Origin: CAZWSE01 sp964636575 | GTDB taxonomy: Bacteria > Pseudomonadota > Alphaproteobacteria > Rhodobacterales > Rhodobacteraceae | Direction: 5' to 3' | NCBI GenBank assembly: GCA_964636575.1 | Contig: CAZWSE010000005.1 | Location: 1 to 54,321, forward strand | DNA length: 54,321 nucleotides | In this document: positions 7,483 to 16,212 of the stretch, one piece after another | Numbering within the stretch: the first letter of the stretch is position 1 | How the letters are laid out: every line of letters starts with the position of its first letter | Translations under genes and position numbers: made by a program | Notes under the pieces: model-generated | What the model saw: only the letters and a program-made list of their open reading frames with translations | What the model was told of the DNA's origin: nothing | Databases searched by the model: none

Positions 7483-8298
7483 ATGACAGATCGAACGGGT
7501 ATCGTGGTCACAGGGGCATCGGGCCGGATGGGTCAAATGCTGATCCAATTGATCGCCGCGCATGACAGCGCCGAGCTTGTTGGCTGTGTTGAGCGTCAGG
7601 GCCATGATTGGGTCGGTCAGGACATTGGCGTTGCAATGGGCGGTGCTGCGCTGGGCGTGGTGGTCACCGACGACCCGCTTGAGGCCTTTGCCAAGGCCCA
7701 AGCCGTTATTGATTTCACGACCCCGCAAGCCACGTTGGAATTCGCAGCCTTGGCGGCCCAAGCCCGATGCGTGCATGTCATTGGCACCACGGGCATGACT
7801 GACGATGAAATCGCAGCGCTGGAACCTGCATCCCGTCACGCCCCTATTGTGCGCGCAGGAAACATGAGCCTTGGCGTTAATTTGCTAGTGCAACTGACCA
7901 AACGGGTTGCTGCCGCGTTGGACGAAGATTTTGATATTGAGGTGATTGAAGGCCATCATCACCACAAGGTCGATGCGCCCTCTGGGACGGCCCTGATGCT
8001 GGGCGAAGCGGCTGCCGAAGGACGCGGTGTGAAGCTGGCTGATGTACGTGACAGTGGTCGCGACGGGATCACGGGGGCTCGCAAGCGTGGTGACATCGGG
8101 TTCACCGCCATTCGTGGCGGCGATATTGTGGGCGAGCATGACGTGCTTTTTGCGGCTGCCGGCGAACGGATCGTTTTGCGTCATATGGCCACCGACCGCG
8201 CTATTTTCGCGCGCGGCGCCATCAAAGCCGCCCTTTGGGGGCAGGATAAAGGCCCTGGGCAGTATGATATGGTCGATGTTTTGGGGTTGGACCGGTAG
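7483..8298 (+). CDS. dapB: 4-hydroxy-tetrahydrodipicolinate reductase
   Basis: A 271-residue enzyme of the diaminopimelate/lysine pathway, reducing the dehydrated product of DapA with NAD(P)H. The N-terminal Rossmann motif IVVTGASGRMGQML, the mid-protein VIDFTTPQATLEF, and the catalytic signature EVIEGHHHHKVDAPSGTAL (His and Lys) are all present, as is GFTAIRGGDIVGEHDVLF. The start at 7483 follows AAGGGAG at 7467; the frame is open further upstream but lacks a better site. It leads a run of plus-strand genes. A small secreted-protein gene follows after 75 bases. Confidence 0.97.
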   Translation: MTDRTGIVVTGASGRMGQMLIQLIAAHDSAELVGCVERQGHDWVGQDIGVAMGGAALGVVVTDDPLEAFAKAQAVIDFTTPQATLEFAALAAQARCVHVIGTTGMTDDEIAALEPASRHAPIVRAGNMSLGVNLLVQLTKRVAAALDEDFDIEVIEGHHHHKVDAPSGTALMLGEAAAEGRGVKLADVRDSGRDGITGARKRGDIGFTAIRGGDIVGEHDVLFAAAGERIVLRHMATDRAIFARGAIKAALWGQDKGPGQYDMVDVLGLDR

Positions 8299-8373
8299 GA
8301 TCGCCTTGTTTTGTGATCCAGTCGAACTGGTGGCCCGTACAAACCACAACGAACACCAATTCGGAGCGTCCTT

Positions 8374-8733
8374 GTGATCAAATCTGTCCTGTCTTTGAGC
8401 GTTGCAGCCGGTATTGCGGTTGCGTCTCCTGTTTTTGCGGACCGCTCGAAGGTCTCGGACAAGGCGCAGTTTGTGCAATTGGTGTCTGGTAAATCCTTGG
8501 TACGCCCGTTTGTTGACCTGCAGGTGTCCGCCGATGGCAGTATCGCAGGCAAGGGTGCGGCTTGGGCAGTTACGGGCAACTGGACGTGGAAGCAGGGGTA
8601 TTTCTGCCGCAGCTTGTTTTGGGGTGGCGACGATCTTGGGTATAACTGTCAGGAAGTGACGTTGGAAAACGGCCGCTTGCGCTTTACCTCGGACAAGGGC
8701 GCGGGCAAATCAGCGGACTTCCGGCTAAAATAA
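8374..8733 (+). CDS. Small secreted protein of unknown function
   Basis: A 119-residue protein starting at GTG 8374 (site TCGGAG at 8361). Residues 1-22 form a Sec signal (VLSLSVAAGIAVASPVFA, cut before DRSKV). The mature part, about 97 residues, has two cysteines (GYFCRSLFWGG, LGYNCQEV) that could form a disulfide, and a central WAVTGNWTWKQGYF patch. I do not recognise the family, though similar proteins beside dapB in this order sometimes inherit a 'dihydrodipicolinate reductase' label from the neighbour, which the sequence does not support. It has no enzyme motif that I can see. Confidence 0.82.
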   Translation: MIKSVLSLSVAAGIAVASPVFADRSKVSDKAQFVQLVSGKSLVRPFVDLQVSADGSIAGKGAAWAVTGNWTWKQGYFCRSLFWGGDDLGYNCQEVTLENGRLRFTSDKGAGKSADFRLK

Positions 8734-8755
8734 GCCACACGGTTCTGGGCCAAGA

Positions 8756-8932
8756 TCAAAAGTCGATCGCGATGCCTTTGTTTTCCCAATCCCCGTAGCG
8801 GACAGGCTCTGGCCCTTTGCGGCCGCCGAGTTCCTTGGGCATATCCATCTTTTTCGCCGCCTCGCGCCGCTCTTCCGCCTCGGCCAAGGCGCGTTTTGCG
8901 GCCTCTGGCATATCTTTGGATGTATCGGTCAT
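8756..8932 (-). CDS. DUF1674 protein (succinate dehydrogenase assembly factor 4-like)
   Basis: A 58-residue protein with the C-terminal DUF1674 signature: PKELGGRKGPEPVRYGDWE, then NKGIAIDF. In mitochondria the family (SDHAF4) protects the flavinylated succinate dehydrogenase subunit before assembly, and bacterial members are presumed similar. The N-terminal half is a charged helix (AAKRALAEAEERREAAKK). The start at 8932 fits the family; an open frame runs further upstream, but into the rsmB gene on the other strand. It ends 22 bases from the stop of the convergent secreted-protein gene. Confidence 0.9.
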   Translation of the reverse strand: MTDTSKDMPEAAKRALAEAEERREAAKKMDMPKELGGRKGPEPVRYGDWENKGIAIDF

Positions 8933-9010
8933 TGGCGGGTTCCTTTGGCTGATCCCTGTTGATATACGCCAGCGGTCCACTAGGACAAGGCCAAGGCGGG
9001 AATTCAAATC

Positions 9011-10282
9011 ATGGCAGATACAGGTGTAGCAGCACGGCGCAGTGCGGTTTTCCTTCTCGATCAGGTTCTGGGCGAGGGGCGGTTGATGTCTGAGCTTTTG
9101 GGCGGCAACACGCTTGAGCGGCTTGCCCCTGATGATCGCGCCCGTGCGCAACGCCTTGCCACGGATACCCTGCGCAATCTGGAACGCGCTGACCGTGTTT
9201 TGCAAAAGCACCTGCGCAAGTACCCGCCGCTAACTGTGCGCAATGCCCTGCGTGTCGGTGCGGTAGAACTCTGCCAAGGCGGTGCGGCCCATGGTGTCGT
9301 CAATGCGATGGTCGAACTTGTCGGGTCATCGCCCCATGTCGGCCAGTTGAAGGGGTTGACCAATGCCATTTTGCGCAAAGTGGCCGCTGAAGGCCCTGAG
9401 ATGTGGGAAACCTTGCGGTCGCCTCGCTTGCCGAAGTGGCTGCGCAATCCGCTTGTCAGTGCTTGGGGGGCAGAAGAAATTGCGGCTATGGAGGCGGCTC
9501 ATCTTGCTGGAGCTGCGTTGGATTTGACGCCGAAAGCGGATGCCAAGGCCGTTGCAGAGGCTGTCGGTGGTGTTGTGCTGCCTACTGGGTCTGTTCGGAT
9601 TGTGGACGCGGGCCAAGTCACCGCGCTTGCAGGGTATGATGCGGGCGATTGGTGGGTGCAGGATGCGGCTGCGGCCATTCCTGTGCGTGTTTTGGCACCT
9701 CAGAAAGACGAAACAGCTTTGGATATGTGCGCAGCCCCCGGGGGAAAAACCATGCAGATGTCGGCCCTTGGTGCGAGGGTTACAGCCGTCGACGATTCAG
9801 AGCCGCGTATGGCCCGTGTGAGGTCCAATCTGGAGCGCACCGGATTGCAGGCGGAAGTGGTTGTTCAGGATGTGTTGCAGCATCAAGGGCAATACGATGT
9901 GATATTGCTGGATGCGCCCTGTTCGGCGACAGGTACGCTTCGGCGGCATCCTGATCTGCCCTTTGCCAAGGACGGATCCGAATTTTTTGACCTGATGACC
10001 TTGCAGGAGCAGATGCTGGATCATGCGTGGTCTATCCTGAAGCCTGGTGGGCGTATGGTGTTTTGCACCTGTTCGCTGTTGCCCGATGAGGGTGAAGTGC
10101 AAGTTGAAGAGGCGCTTGAGCGGCATTCGGATATGTCGGTGGACCGTGATGCGCTTGCCTTGGATGGCGTGGATGCGAAGTGGATCAGTGAAGAAGGCGG
10201 GCTTCGTTTGCGCCCTGACTACTGGCCTGATCTTGGCGGGATGGACGGGTTCTACATTGCCTGTCTGCGTAAAGCTGCCTGA
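9011..10282 (+). CDS. rsmB: 16S rRNA m5C967 methyltransferase RsmB-like
   Basis: A 423-residue SAM-dependent rRNA methyltransferase. Residues about 1-135 are a NusB-like RNA-binding domain (RRSAVFLLDQVL, LRVGAVELC, GLTNAILRKV). From about 205 comes the Nol1/Nop2/Sun catalytic domain: ALDMCAAPGGKTMQ (SAM binding), VTAVDDSEPRM, LLDAPCSATGTLRRHPD (one conserved Cys) and FCTCSLLPDEGE (the catalytic Cys of the second motif). The E. coli enzyme methylates C967. It is divergent from the DUF1674 gene and 84 bases before the heparinase-like gene; I believe this neighbourhood is conserved in Rhodobacterales. Confidence 0.93.
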   Translation: MADTGVAARRSAVFLLDQVLGEGRLMSELLGGNTLERLAPDDRARAQRLATDTLRNLERADRVLQKHLRKYPPLTVRNALRVGAVELCQGGAAHGVVNAMVELVGSSPHVGQLKGLTNAILRKVAAEGPEMWETLRSPRLPKWLRNPLVSAWGAEEIAAMEAAHLAGAALDLTPKADAKAVAEAVGGVVLPTGSVRIVDAGQVTALAGYDAGDWWVQDAAAAIPVRVLAPQKDETALDMCAAPGGKTMQMSALGARVTAVDDSEPRMARVRSNLERTGLQAEVVVQDVLQHQGQYDVILLDAPCSATGTLRRHPDLPFAKDGSEFFDLMTLQEQMLDHAWSILKPGGRMVFCTCSLLPDEGEVQVEEALERHSDMSVDRDALALDGVDAKWISEEGGLRLRPDYWPDLGGMDGFYIACLRKAA

Positions 10283-10366
10283 GGATGGGCTATTCGCATG
10301 ACTCTGCCCCTTTGCCCCTGTAAGATGCTCACAAACGCCAAAGAGCGTACGAGGCAGTAGAGATCG

Positions 10367-12118
10367 ATGACTGGACCCCAGAGCTTTTCAACCGTGAAGG
10401 CGCGTGTTTTGAACCGCGTTTACGCACGGCTGAGTGCCCGCCAAAAGGCGGCGGCCGCGTTCGTATCGCAGCCGGAGCCGCGCACCATCGGTAGTTTTGC
10501 CCGCGGCAGACAGTTGATGGCCGGAAATTACCTGTTTGCAGGATACCTCGTTGAGGCCGCAAAGGTCGATATTTGGGATGTTTCCGCCCCTGACACCGCC
10601 TTTGAAGAAGAGCTACAAGGCTTTGGCTGGCTCGATGATCTGGCAGCGGTTGGGGATTCCGCGGCGCGGGACAAAGCCAAGAGGTGGCTGTACCAATGGA
10701 TTGACCTTTACGGCGAAGGAACCGGCCCCGGCTGGACACCTGACCTGACAGGGCGTCGATTGGTGCGTTGGATCAACCATGCCATCTTTTTGCTGCGCGG
10801 CCAAACCGATCAGAACCTGACCGATGCCTTTTATCTGGCGCTTGGGCAACAGACCCGCTTCTTGTCAAAACGCTGGCATGCGACCCCGCCCGGATTGCCT
10901 CGTTTCGAGGCTTTGACCGGTTTGATTTATGCAGGACTTGCGCTGGAAGGCATGGAGCCTTTGGCAGAGCCTGCCATTCAGGCGATTGCCCATGAATGTG
11001 AAACCCAGATTGATGCGACAGGTGGTCTGCCCACCCGCAACCCCGAAGACTTGTTAGATGTGTTCACCTTGTTGACATGGGCGTCCATGGCCTGTGCCGA
11101 GGCGGGTCGCGGCACCCCAAATCGCCAGATTGCCGCCCTTGAGCGGATCGCGCCGAGCCTGCGTACCCTGCGACATTCCGATGGAGGTCTGGCGCGGTTT
11201 CATGGCGGCGGGCGTGGGGCTGAAGGCTGGCTTGATCACGCGCTTGCCGCGAGCAAGACCAAAACCCGCAGTGCTGACGGATTGTCGATGGGCTTTGCGC
11301 GGCTGTCTGGCGGGCGGTCTTCAGTCATTATTGACGCCAGTGCGCCGCCTTTGCGGGCGGCTTCGTTCAACGGGCATGCCTCGACCTTGGCGTTTGAAAT
11401 GACATCGGGTCGCCGCCCTTTTATCGTCAACTGTGGGTCGGGCGCACGATTTGGGGCTGATTGGCGGCGTGCGGGGCGAGCGACTGCGTCCCATTCGACT
11501 TTGTCAATTGATGGCTATTCATCGTCCCGATTTGGCCGCGCGAAACATGACGCGGCACATGAGCCCTTGGTTGAGGTTCCGACTTATGTTCCGATGGAGA
11601 TGGATACCGTCAGCGATGGTTTGAAGTTCCAAGGCGGTCACAACGGCTATGTGCCGACCCATGGGTTGACCCATGCCCGCACGCTTGAGCTGACCTTTGA
11701 TGGGCGCGGGATGGTGGGTGAGGACATGTTGCTGGTGATCGAAGACGCAGATCAACCGGCTTTCGATCGTGCGTTTGAGGCGACTAAGCTGAACGGTATC
11801 GCGTACACGATCCGTTTCCATCTGCATCCTGAGGTCGATGCGACGATTGATCTGGGCGGCAAGGCTGTGTCGATGGCGCTGAAAAGCGGTGAGATCTGGG
11901 TGTTTCGCCATGACGAGACCCTGAATATGGCGCTGGAGCCGTCTGTTTATCTCGAAAAAGGGCGATTGAAGCCCCGTGCGGCGAAACAGATTGTTTTATC
12001 CGGCAAAGCGATGGGGTATGCGACCCGCATCCGTTGGTCCCTGTCCAAGGCTCAAGACACTGCTGTCGGGCTGCGCGACCTTGAAACCGAAGATCTTGAT
12101 CTGTCCGATCTGACATAG
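10367..12118 (+). CDS. Heparinase II/III family protein
   Basis: A 583-residue protein with the layout of alginate/heparin lyases: an N-terminal alpha/alpha toroid (about 60-300; RWINHAIFLLRGQTD and ARFHGGGRGAEGWLDHAL) and a C-terminal beta-sandwich (about 330-560; RRPFIVNCGSGARFGADWR, TASHSTLSIDGYSSSRFG). There is no signal peptide, unlike secreted polysaccharide lyases, so it is probably cytoplasmic. Between rsmB and purH it is a recurring neighbour in Rhodobacterales as I recall it; that argues for a core role rather than polysaccharide feeding, but the substrate is unknown. It ends 12 bases before purH and probably shares its transcript. Confidence 0.88.
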   Translation: MTGPQSFSTVKARVLNRVYARLSARQKAAAAFVSQPEPRTIGSFARGRQLMAGNYLFAGYLVEAAKVDIWDVSAPDTAFEEELQGFGWLDDLAAVGDSAARDKAKRWLYQWIDLYGEGTGPGWTPDLTGRRLVRWINHAIFLLRGQTDQNLTDAFYLALGQQTRFLSKRWHATPPGLPRFEALTGLIYAGLALEGMEPLAEPAIQAIAHECETQIDATGGLPTRNPEDLLDVFTLLTWASMACAEAGRGTPNRQIAALERIAPSLRTLRHSDGGLARFHGGGRGAEGWLDHALAASKTKTRSADGLSMGFARLSGGRSSVIIDASAPPLRAASFNGHASTLAFEMTSGRRPFIVNCGSGARFGADWRRAGRATASHSTLSIDGYSSSRFGRAKHDAAHEPLVEVPTYVPMEMDTVSDGLKFQGGHNGYVPTHGLTHARTLELTFDGRGMVGEDMLLVIEDADQPAFDRAFEATKLNGIAYTIRFHLHPEVDATIDLGGKAVSMALKSGEIWVFRHDETLNMALEPSVYLEKGRLKPRAAKQIVLSGKAMGYATRIRWSLSKAQDTAVGLRDLETEDLDLSDLT

Positions 12119-12130
12119 GAATTGCCTGCC

Positions 12131-13723
12131 ATGACATCTGCCCTTCACCCCATTCGCCGCGCTTTGCTTTCTGTGTCTGACAAGTCCGGATTGATTGAGT
12201 TAGGGCAGGCTTTGGCTGCGAAGGGTGTTGAACTTCTCAGCACCGGTGGCACCGCCAAGGCGTTGCGCGATGCGGGGCTTGAGGTGAAGGATGTGGCCGA
12301 GGTCACGGGCTATCCTGAAATGATGGATGGTCGTGTCAAAACACTGCACCCCGCTGTGCACGGTGGATTACTGGCCCTGCGCGACAACACTGACCACGTC
12401 GCCGCGATGGAGACCCACGGCATTGGCGCAATCGATCTGGTTGTTGTGAACCTGTATCCGTTCGAGGCCACAGTCGCTGCCGGTGCGGACTATGACACCG
12501 TGATTGAGAACATCGATATTGGTGGCCCTGCGATGATCCGCTCTGCCGCGAAGAACCACGGGTATGTCACCGTGGTTGTTGACGTCGAAGACTATGCAGA
12601 TGTGATCGCTGAATTGGACGCCAACGACGGTCAGACGACCTATGCCTTCCGCCAAAGGCTTGCCCAGATCGCGTATGGGCGCACCGCAGCTTATGACACG
12701 GCCGTGTCGACTTGGATGGCGGGTGCCATTGGTGAAACCACCCCGCGCCGTGTCTCTGTGTCTGCGACCTTGGCCCAGACGCTGCGCTATGGCGAGAACC
12801 CGCATCAGTCCGCTGCGTTCTACAAGGATGGCCATGCCCGCATGGGCGTGTCCACCGCGATGCAGCATCAGGGCAAAGAGCTGTCCTATAACAACCTCAA
12901 CGATACCGATGCGGCCTTTGAGTTGGTGTCGGAGTTTGCGACCGAAAGCGGCCCTGCCTGTGCGATTATCAAACATGCGAACCCTTGCGGTGTCGCAACT
13001 GGTGAGACGTTGAAAGAGGCCTATTCCCGCGCCTTCGATTGCGACCGGACCAGTGCCTTTGGCGGGATTATTGCCCTAAACCAGATGCTGGACGCTGAAA
13101 CTGCGGAAGAGATCACGCAGATATTCACCGAAGTGGTCATCGCCCCTGCTGCTGATGGCGCTGCCAAGGAAATCTTTGCGGCCAAGAAGAACCTGCGGCT
13201 GCTGACGACGGGCCGGTTGGCCAACCCATTGCGCGCTGCCCAAGCTTTGCGTCAAGTCGCGGGTGGGTATTTGTTGCAAGATAAGGACAACGGGCACATC
13301 ACTGCGGATGACCTGAAAGTCGTCACCAAACGCGCGCCGACGGATGCTGAACTGGCTGATATGCTGTTCGCGTGGCGGGTAGCAAAACACGTCAAATCCA
13401 ATGCGATTGTCTACGTCAAAGACGGTGCGACTGTTGGCATCGGTGCAGGGCAAATGAGCCGCGTGGACAGTACCCGTATTGCAGCGCGAAAAGCGCAAGA
13501 TATGGCCGAAGTCATGGGGTTGGACGCGCCATTGACGAAAGGGTCAGTCGTGGCTTCGGATGCGTTTTTCCCGTTTGCGGATGGGTTGATCACTGCCGCC
13601 GAGGCGGGCGCTACTGCCTTGATCCAGCCGGGCGGATCGATGCGCGATGATGAGGTTATCGAGGCTGCCAATGAGGCCGGTCTTGCGATGGTCTTTACCG
13701 GTATGCGTCATTTCCGGCACTAG
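12131..13723 (+). CDS. purH: Bifunctional AICAR formyltransferase / IMP cyclohydrolase
   Basis: A 530-residue enzyme for the last two steps of purine synthesis: formylation of AICAR with 10-formyl-THF, then ring closure to IMP. The N-terminal cyclohydrolase domain shows RALLSVSDKSGLIELGQAL, GGTAKALRDAG, VTGYPEMMDGRVKTLHP and DIGGPAMIRSAAKNH. The transferase domain shows LRYGENPHQSAAF, IIKHANPCGVA, SAFGGIIALN and GQMSRVDSTRIAA. The start at ATG 12131 follows AGGA at 12117. lspA begins 12 bases after its stop. Confidence 0.98.
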   Translation: MTSALHPIRRALLSVSDKSGLIELGQALAAKGVELLSTGGTAKALRDAGLEVKDVAEVTGYPEMMDGRVKTLHPAVHGGLLALRDNTDHVAAMETHGIGAIDLVVVNLYPFEATVAAGADYDTVIENIDIGGPAMIRSAAKNHGYVTVVVDVEDYADVIAELDANDGQTTYAFRQRLAQIAYGRTAAYDTAVSTWMAGAIGETTPRRVSVSATLAQTLRYGENPHQSAAFYKDGHARMGVSTAMQHQGKELSYNNLNDTDAAFELVSEFATESGPACAIIKHANPCGVATGETLKEAYSRAFDCDRTSAFGGIIALNQMLDAETAEEITQIFTEVVIAPAADGAAKEIFAAKKNLRLLTTGRLANPLRAAQALRQVAGGYLLQDKDNGHITADDLKVVTKRAPTDAELADMLFAWRVAKHVKSNAIVYVKDGATVGIGAGQMSRVDSTRIAARKAQDMAEVMGLDAPLTKGSVVASDAFFPFADGLITAAEAGATALIQPGGSMRDDEVIEAANEAGLAMVFTGMRHFRH

Positions 13724-13735
13724 GGCTTTGCAGCA

Positions 13736-14206
13736 ATGAAAACCATTTTCTGGACAGGACTGTTTGCATTTCTGGTCGATCAGGCCAGCAAGTATTTTGT
13801 GGTGCATTCCTTGGGTCTGTCCAGCCGATTGGCGATTGATGTTTTCCCGCCGTTCCTGAACTTTCGATACGGCGAGAACAGAGGCATCAACTTCGGACTG
13901 TTGGACGGGGGCAGCGATTTGACCCGTTGGTTGTTGATCGCTTTGGCGTTGATCATTTCTGGGTTCGTGTTGTGGTGGGTGCGCAATGCACAGGCCACAC
14001 GGCTGGGGCTTGCGGGGGCCGGATTTCTGATCGGTGGGGCGTTGGCCAATGTGCTTGATCGGGTGATCTATGGATATGTGCTCGATTTTCTGAACATGTC
14101 GTGCTGCGGGATAAACAATCCGTTTGTGTTCAATCTTGCGGATGTGTTTATCTTTTTGGGCGCGTTCCTGATGGTGTTCTTTGTGAAGGACGAAAAGGGC
14201 GCGTGA
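13736..14206 (+). CDS. lspA: Lipoprotein signal peptidase (signal peptidase II)
   Basis: A 156-residue inner-membrane aspartyl peptidase that removes signal peptides from diacylated prolipoproteins. It has four membrane segments. The family motifs are present: FLVDQASKYFVV near the N-terminus, FLNFRYGENRGINFGLL, and the two catalytic Asp regions GGALANVLDRVIYGYVLDF and FNLADVFIFLGA. The gene directly downstream encodes a lipoprotein, one of its likely substrates. Confidence 0.97.
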   Translation: MKTIFWTGLFAFLVDQASKYFVVHSLGLSSRLAIDVFPPFLNFRYGENRGINFGLLDGGSDLTRWLLIALALIISGFVLWWVRNAQATRLGLAGAGFLIGGALANVLDRVIYGYVLDFLNMSCCGINNPFVFNLADVFIFLGAFLMVFFVKDEKGA

Positions 14207-14271
14207 CCTTGGCTTTGGGATGCGGTAAAGCTGGTGCAAACGCGACACATAAGGGCGGATGAGGGCAGGTG

Positions 14272-14778
14272 ATGCGAACTTCAGGAATGATCCTATTGGG
14301 ACTGGTTGTGGCCTTGTCCGGTTGTGCCAACGTCGGTTTGCGTGAGTTGCGAAGCAACGGCGACGGTCCTGACGAATTTCTGATTTTGCCAAACAAACCA
14401 TTGCAAGAACCCGAAGATTTCGCCGCCTTGCCTGCGCCGACCCCGGGTGGCGCGAACCGTGTGGATCAAGCCCCTATCGCCGATGCAACCAATGCGCTGG
14501 GCGGCAATGCGGCCCGACTTGAAGGCGGTATTCCGGCGTCCGACGGTGCTTTGGTCACAGCGGCGAGCCGGTTCGGTGTCGAACCTAACGTGCGAGAAAA
14601 TCTGGCCGATGCCGATGCCCGTTTCCGCAAGCGTAAAGCGCGCTTCACCCAGATCCGGCTGTTCCCGACAGATCGCTACGCACAGGCCTATAAGCGCGAG
14701 GCGATTGACCCTTTTGCCGAGACCGAGCGGTTCCGCCGTGTCGGTATTCAAACGCCGACCTCTCCTCCGAAGAACTGA
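14272..14778 (+). CDS. DUF3035 lipoprotein (possible BamF-type outer-membrane assembly subunit)
   Basis: A 168-residue lipoprotein. Residues 1-19 end in the lipobox LSGC, giving a lipidated Cys. The mature N-terminus has NGDGPDEFLILPNKPLQEP and FAALPAPTPGGANRVD, the core of DUF3035. I recall that this alphaproteobacterial family was linked to BamF, a BAM-complex lipoprotein with a motif like that of BamC; this is memory, not a check. The C-terminal half is charged and helical (RENLADADARFRKRKARF). The start at ATG 14272 is chosen over an overlapping GTG at 14269. It follows lspA and precedes an M16 peptidase pair also linked to envelope biology. Confidence 0.82.
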   Translation: MRTSGMILLGLVVALSGCANVGLRELRSNGDGPDEFLILPNKPLQEPEDFAALPAPTPGGANRVDQAPIADATNALGGNAARLEGGIPASDGALVTAASRFGVEPNVRENLADADARFRKRKARFTQIRLFPTDRYAQAYKREAIDPFAETERFRRVGIQTPTSPPKN

Positions 14779-14868
14779 TCGCTGGCTCAAGTCTTCGTTA
14801 TTGGGCTTGAACTTGTGGGCTTTAGGCGCACTTTTAACGCAGGCCGTTGAACAGGAGCCACATATACT

Positions 14869-16212
14869 ATGCGTCACATTCTAGCTGCGATCATTGGTCT
14901 ATTTGGGCTGACACATCAGGCCATCGCCCAAACCGGAACCGATCTGGTCACTGATTTCACCCTGTCCAACGGGATGCAGGTTCTAGTTATCGAAGATCAC
15001 CGCGCCCCAGTTGTGCAGCATATGGTTTGGTATCGCGCCGGATCAGCGGATGAGCCTAAAGGGTCATCTGGCGTTGCGCATTTTTTGGAGCACTTGCTGT
15101 TCAAAGCGACTGACAAGCTGGAATCGGGCGAATTGTCTGCAACTGTTGCCGCTAATGGCGGCCGCGATAATGCCTTTACCAGCTATGATTACACCGCCTA
15201 TTTCCAACGGGTCGCTGCCGACCGTCTAGAGTTGATGATGTCGATGGAATCCGACCGGATGCGTAATATCCGGCTGACCGAAAGCGATATTGCAACAGAG
15301 CGTGACGTGATCATCGAAGAGCGCAATCAGCGCACCGAAAACAACCCGCGCGCCTTGTTTGGTGAACAGATGAATGCGTCCTTGTATTTGAACCACCGCT
15401 ACGGCGTGCCGGTGATCGGGTGGATGCATGAGATGGAAACGCTTGATATGGACGACGCGCTGTCGTTCTATCAAACGTATTATTCGCCGAACAACGCGAT
15501 CCTTGTGGTGTCGGGTGATGTGGACCCTGCCGAGGTTAAGGCTTTGGCTGAAACTTACTACGGTGTCATTCCTGCAAACCCTGATTTGCCTGCCCGTTTG
15601 CGTACCGAAGAACCGCCGCATCGGTCGGAGCGTCGATTGACCTATAAAGACGCCCGCGTGGCGCAGCCCTATGTGAACCGGTCCTATCTTGCCCCTGAAC
15701 GCGACAGTGGTGCGCAGGAAAAGGCGGCGGCCTTGACCATTCTGGCCGAGATCTTGGGCGGTGGGACGACGTCTTATCTTACCGAGAAGCTCCAGTTTGA
15801 TGAACAGATTGCTGTGTTCAGTGGCGCATTCTATCGCGGCATGTCTTTGGATGACACGGGCTTTGATATCATCGTCGTGCCAGCCGCGGGTGTTAGCCTG
15901 CAAGAGGCTGAAGACGCAATGGATGTTGCTTTGGCGTCTTTCATGGAAGCCGAGATTGATGCCGATCAGTTGGACCGGATCAAAATGCAGCTGCGCGCCG
16001 CCCAGATCTTTGAGCGTGACAATGTGGACCGGATTGCCAACCGCTATGGCCGTGCTTTGACATCTGGTCTGACCATTCAAGACGTGCAGGACTGGCCTGC
16101 GGTTTTGCAAGCGGTCACTGCCGAAGACATCAAAGCAGCGGCAGCATCTGTGTTTGATGCCCGCGCATCGGTGACTGGTTGGTTGATGAAGGCCGAGGAG
16201 GCAACCCAATGA
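14869..16212 (+). CDS. M16 zinc metallopeptidase, catalytic member
   Basis: A 447-residue exported peptidase. The signal peptide is residues 1-20 (MRHILAAIIGLFGLTHQAIA). The inverted zinc motif HXXEH is at GVAHFLEHLLFKAT, with the downstream Glu region RDVIIEERNQRTENNPRALF. The second domain has PYVNRSYLAP and ILGGGTTSYLTEKL. It is thus an active pitrilysin-family peptidase in the periplasm. Its stop overlaps the start of the next gene by four bases (ATGA); that gene is an M16-fold protein without the zinc motif, and such pairs usually form catalytic/non-catalytic heterodimers. Confidence 0.95.
   Translation: MRHILAAIIGLFGLTHQAIAQTGTDLVTDFTLSNGMQVLVIEDHRAPVVQHMVWYRAGSADEPKGSSGVAHFLEHLLFKATDKLESGELSATVAANGGRDNAFTSYDYTAYFQRVAADRLELMMSMESDRMRNIRLTESDIATERDVIIEERNQRTENNPRALFGEQMNASLYLNHRYGVPVIGWMHEMETLDMDDALSFYQTYYSPNNAILVVSGDVDPAEVKALAETYYGVIPANPDLPARLRTEEPPHRSERRLTYKDARVAQPYVNRSYLAPERDSGAQEKAAALTILAEILGGGTTSYLTEKLQFDEQIAVFSGAFYRGMSLDDTGFDIIVVPAAGVSLQEAEDAMDVALASFMEAEIDADQLDRIKMQLRAAQIFERDNVDRIANRYGRALTSGLTIQDVQDWPAVLQAVTAEDIKAAAASVFDARASVTGWLMKAEEATQ

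Noticed and set aside
8374..8733. Naming the small secreted protein a dihydrodipicolinate reductase
   Set aside because: It has a signal peptide, no Rossmann motif and only 119 residues; the real dapB is the gene before it.
12368..12976. Long minus-strand open frame inside purH
   Set aside because: Lies fully antisense to purH, has no family motif or ribosome site, and is typical of shadow frames in this base composition.
13544..14401. Long minus-strand open frame across purH, lspA and the lipoprotein gene
   Set aside because: Antisense to three well-supported genes, with low-complexity, His/Arg/Gln-rich translation.
15226..16209. Long minus-strand open frame inside the M16 peptidase gene
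   Set aside because: Antisense to a gene with a clear zinc motif and signal peptide; translation resembles nothing I know.
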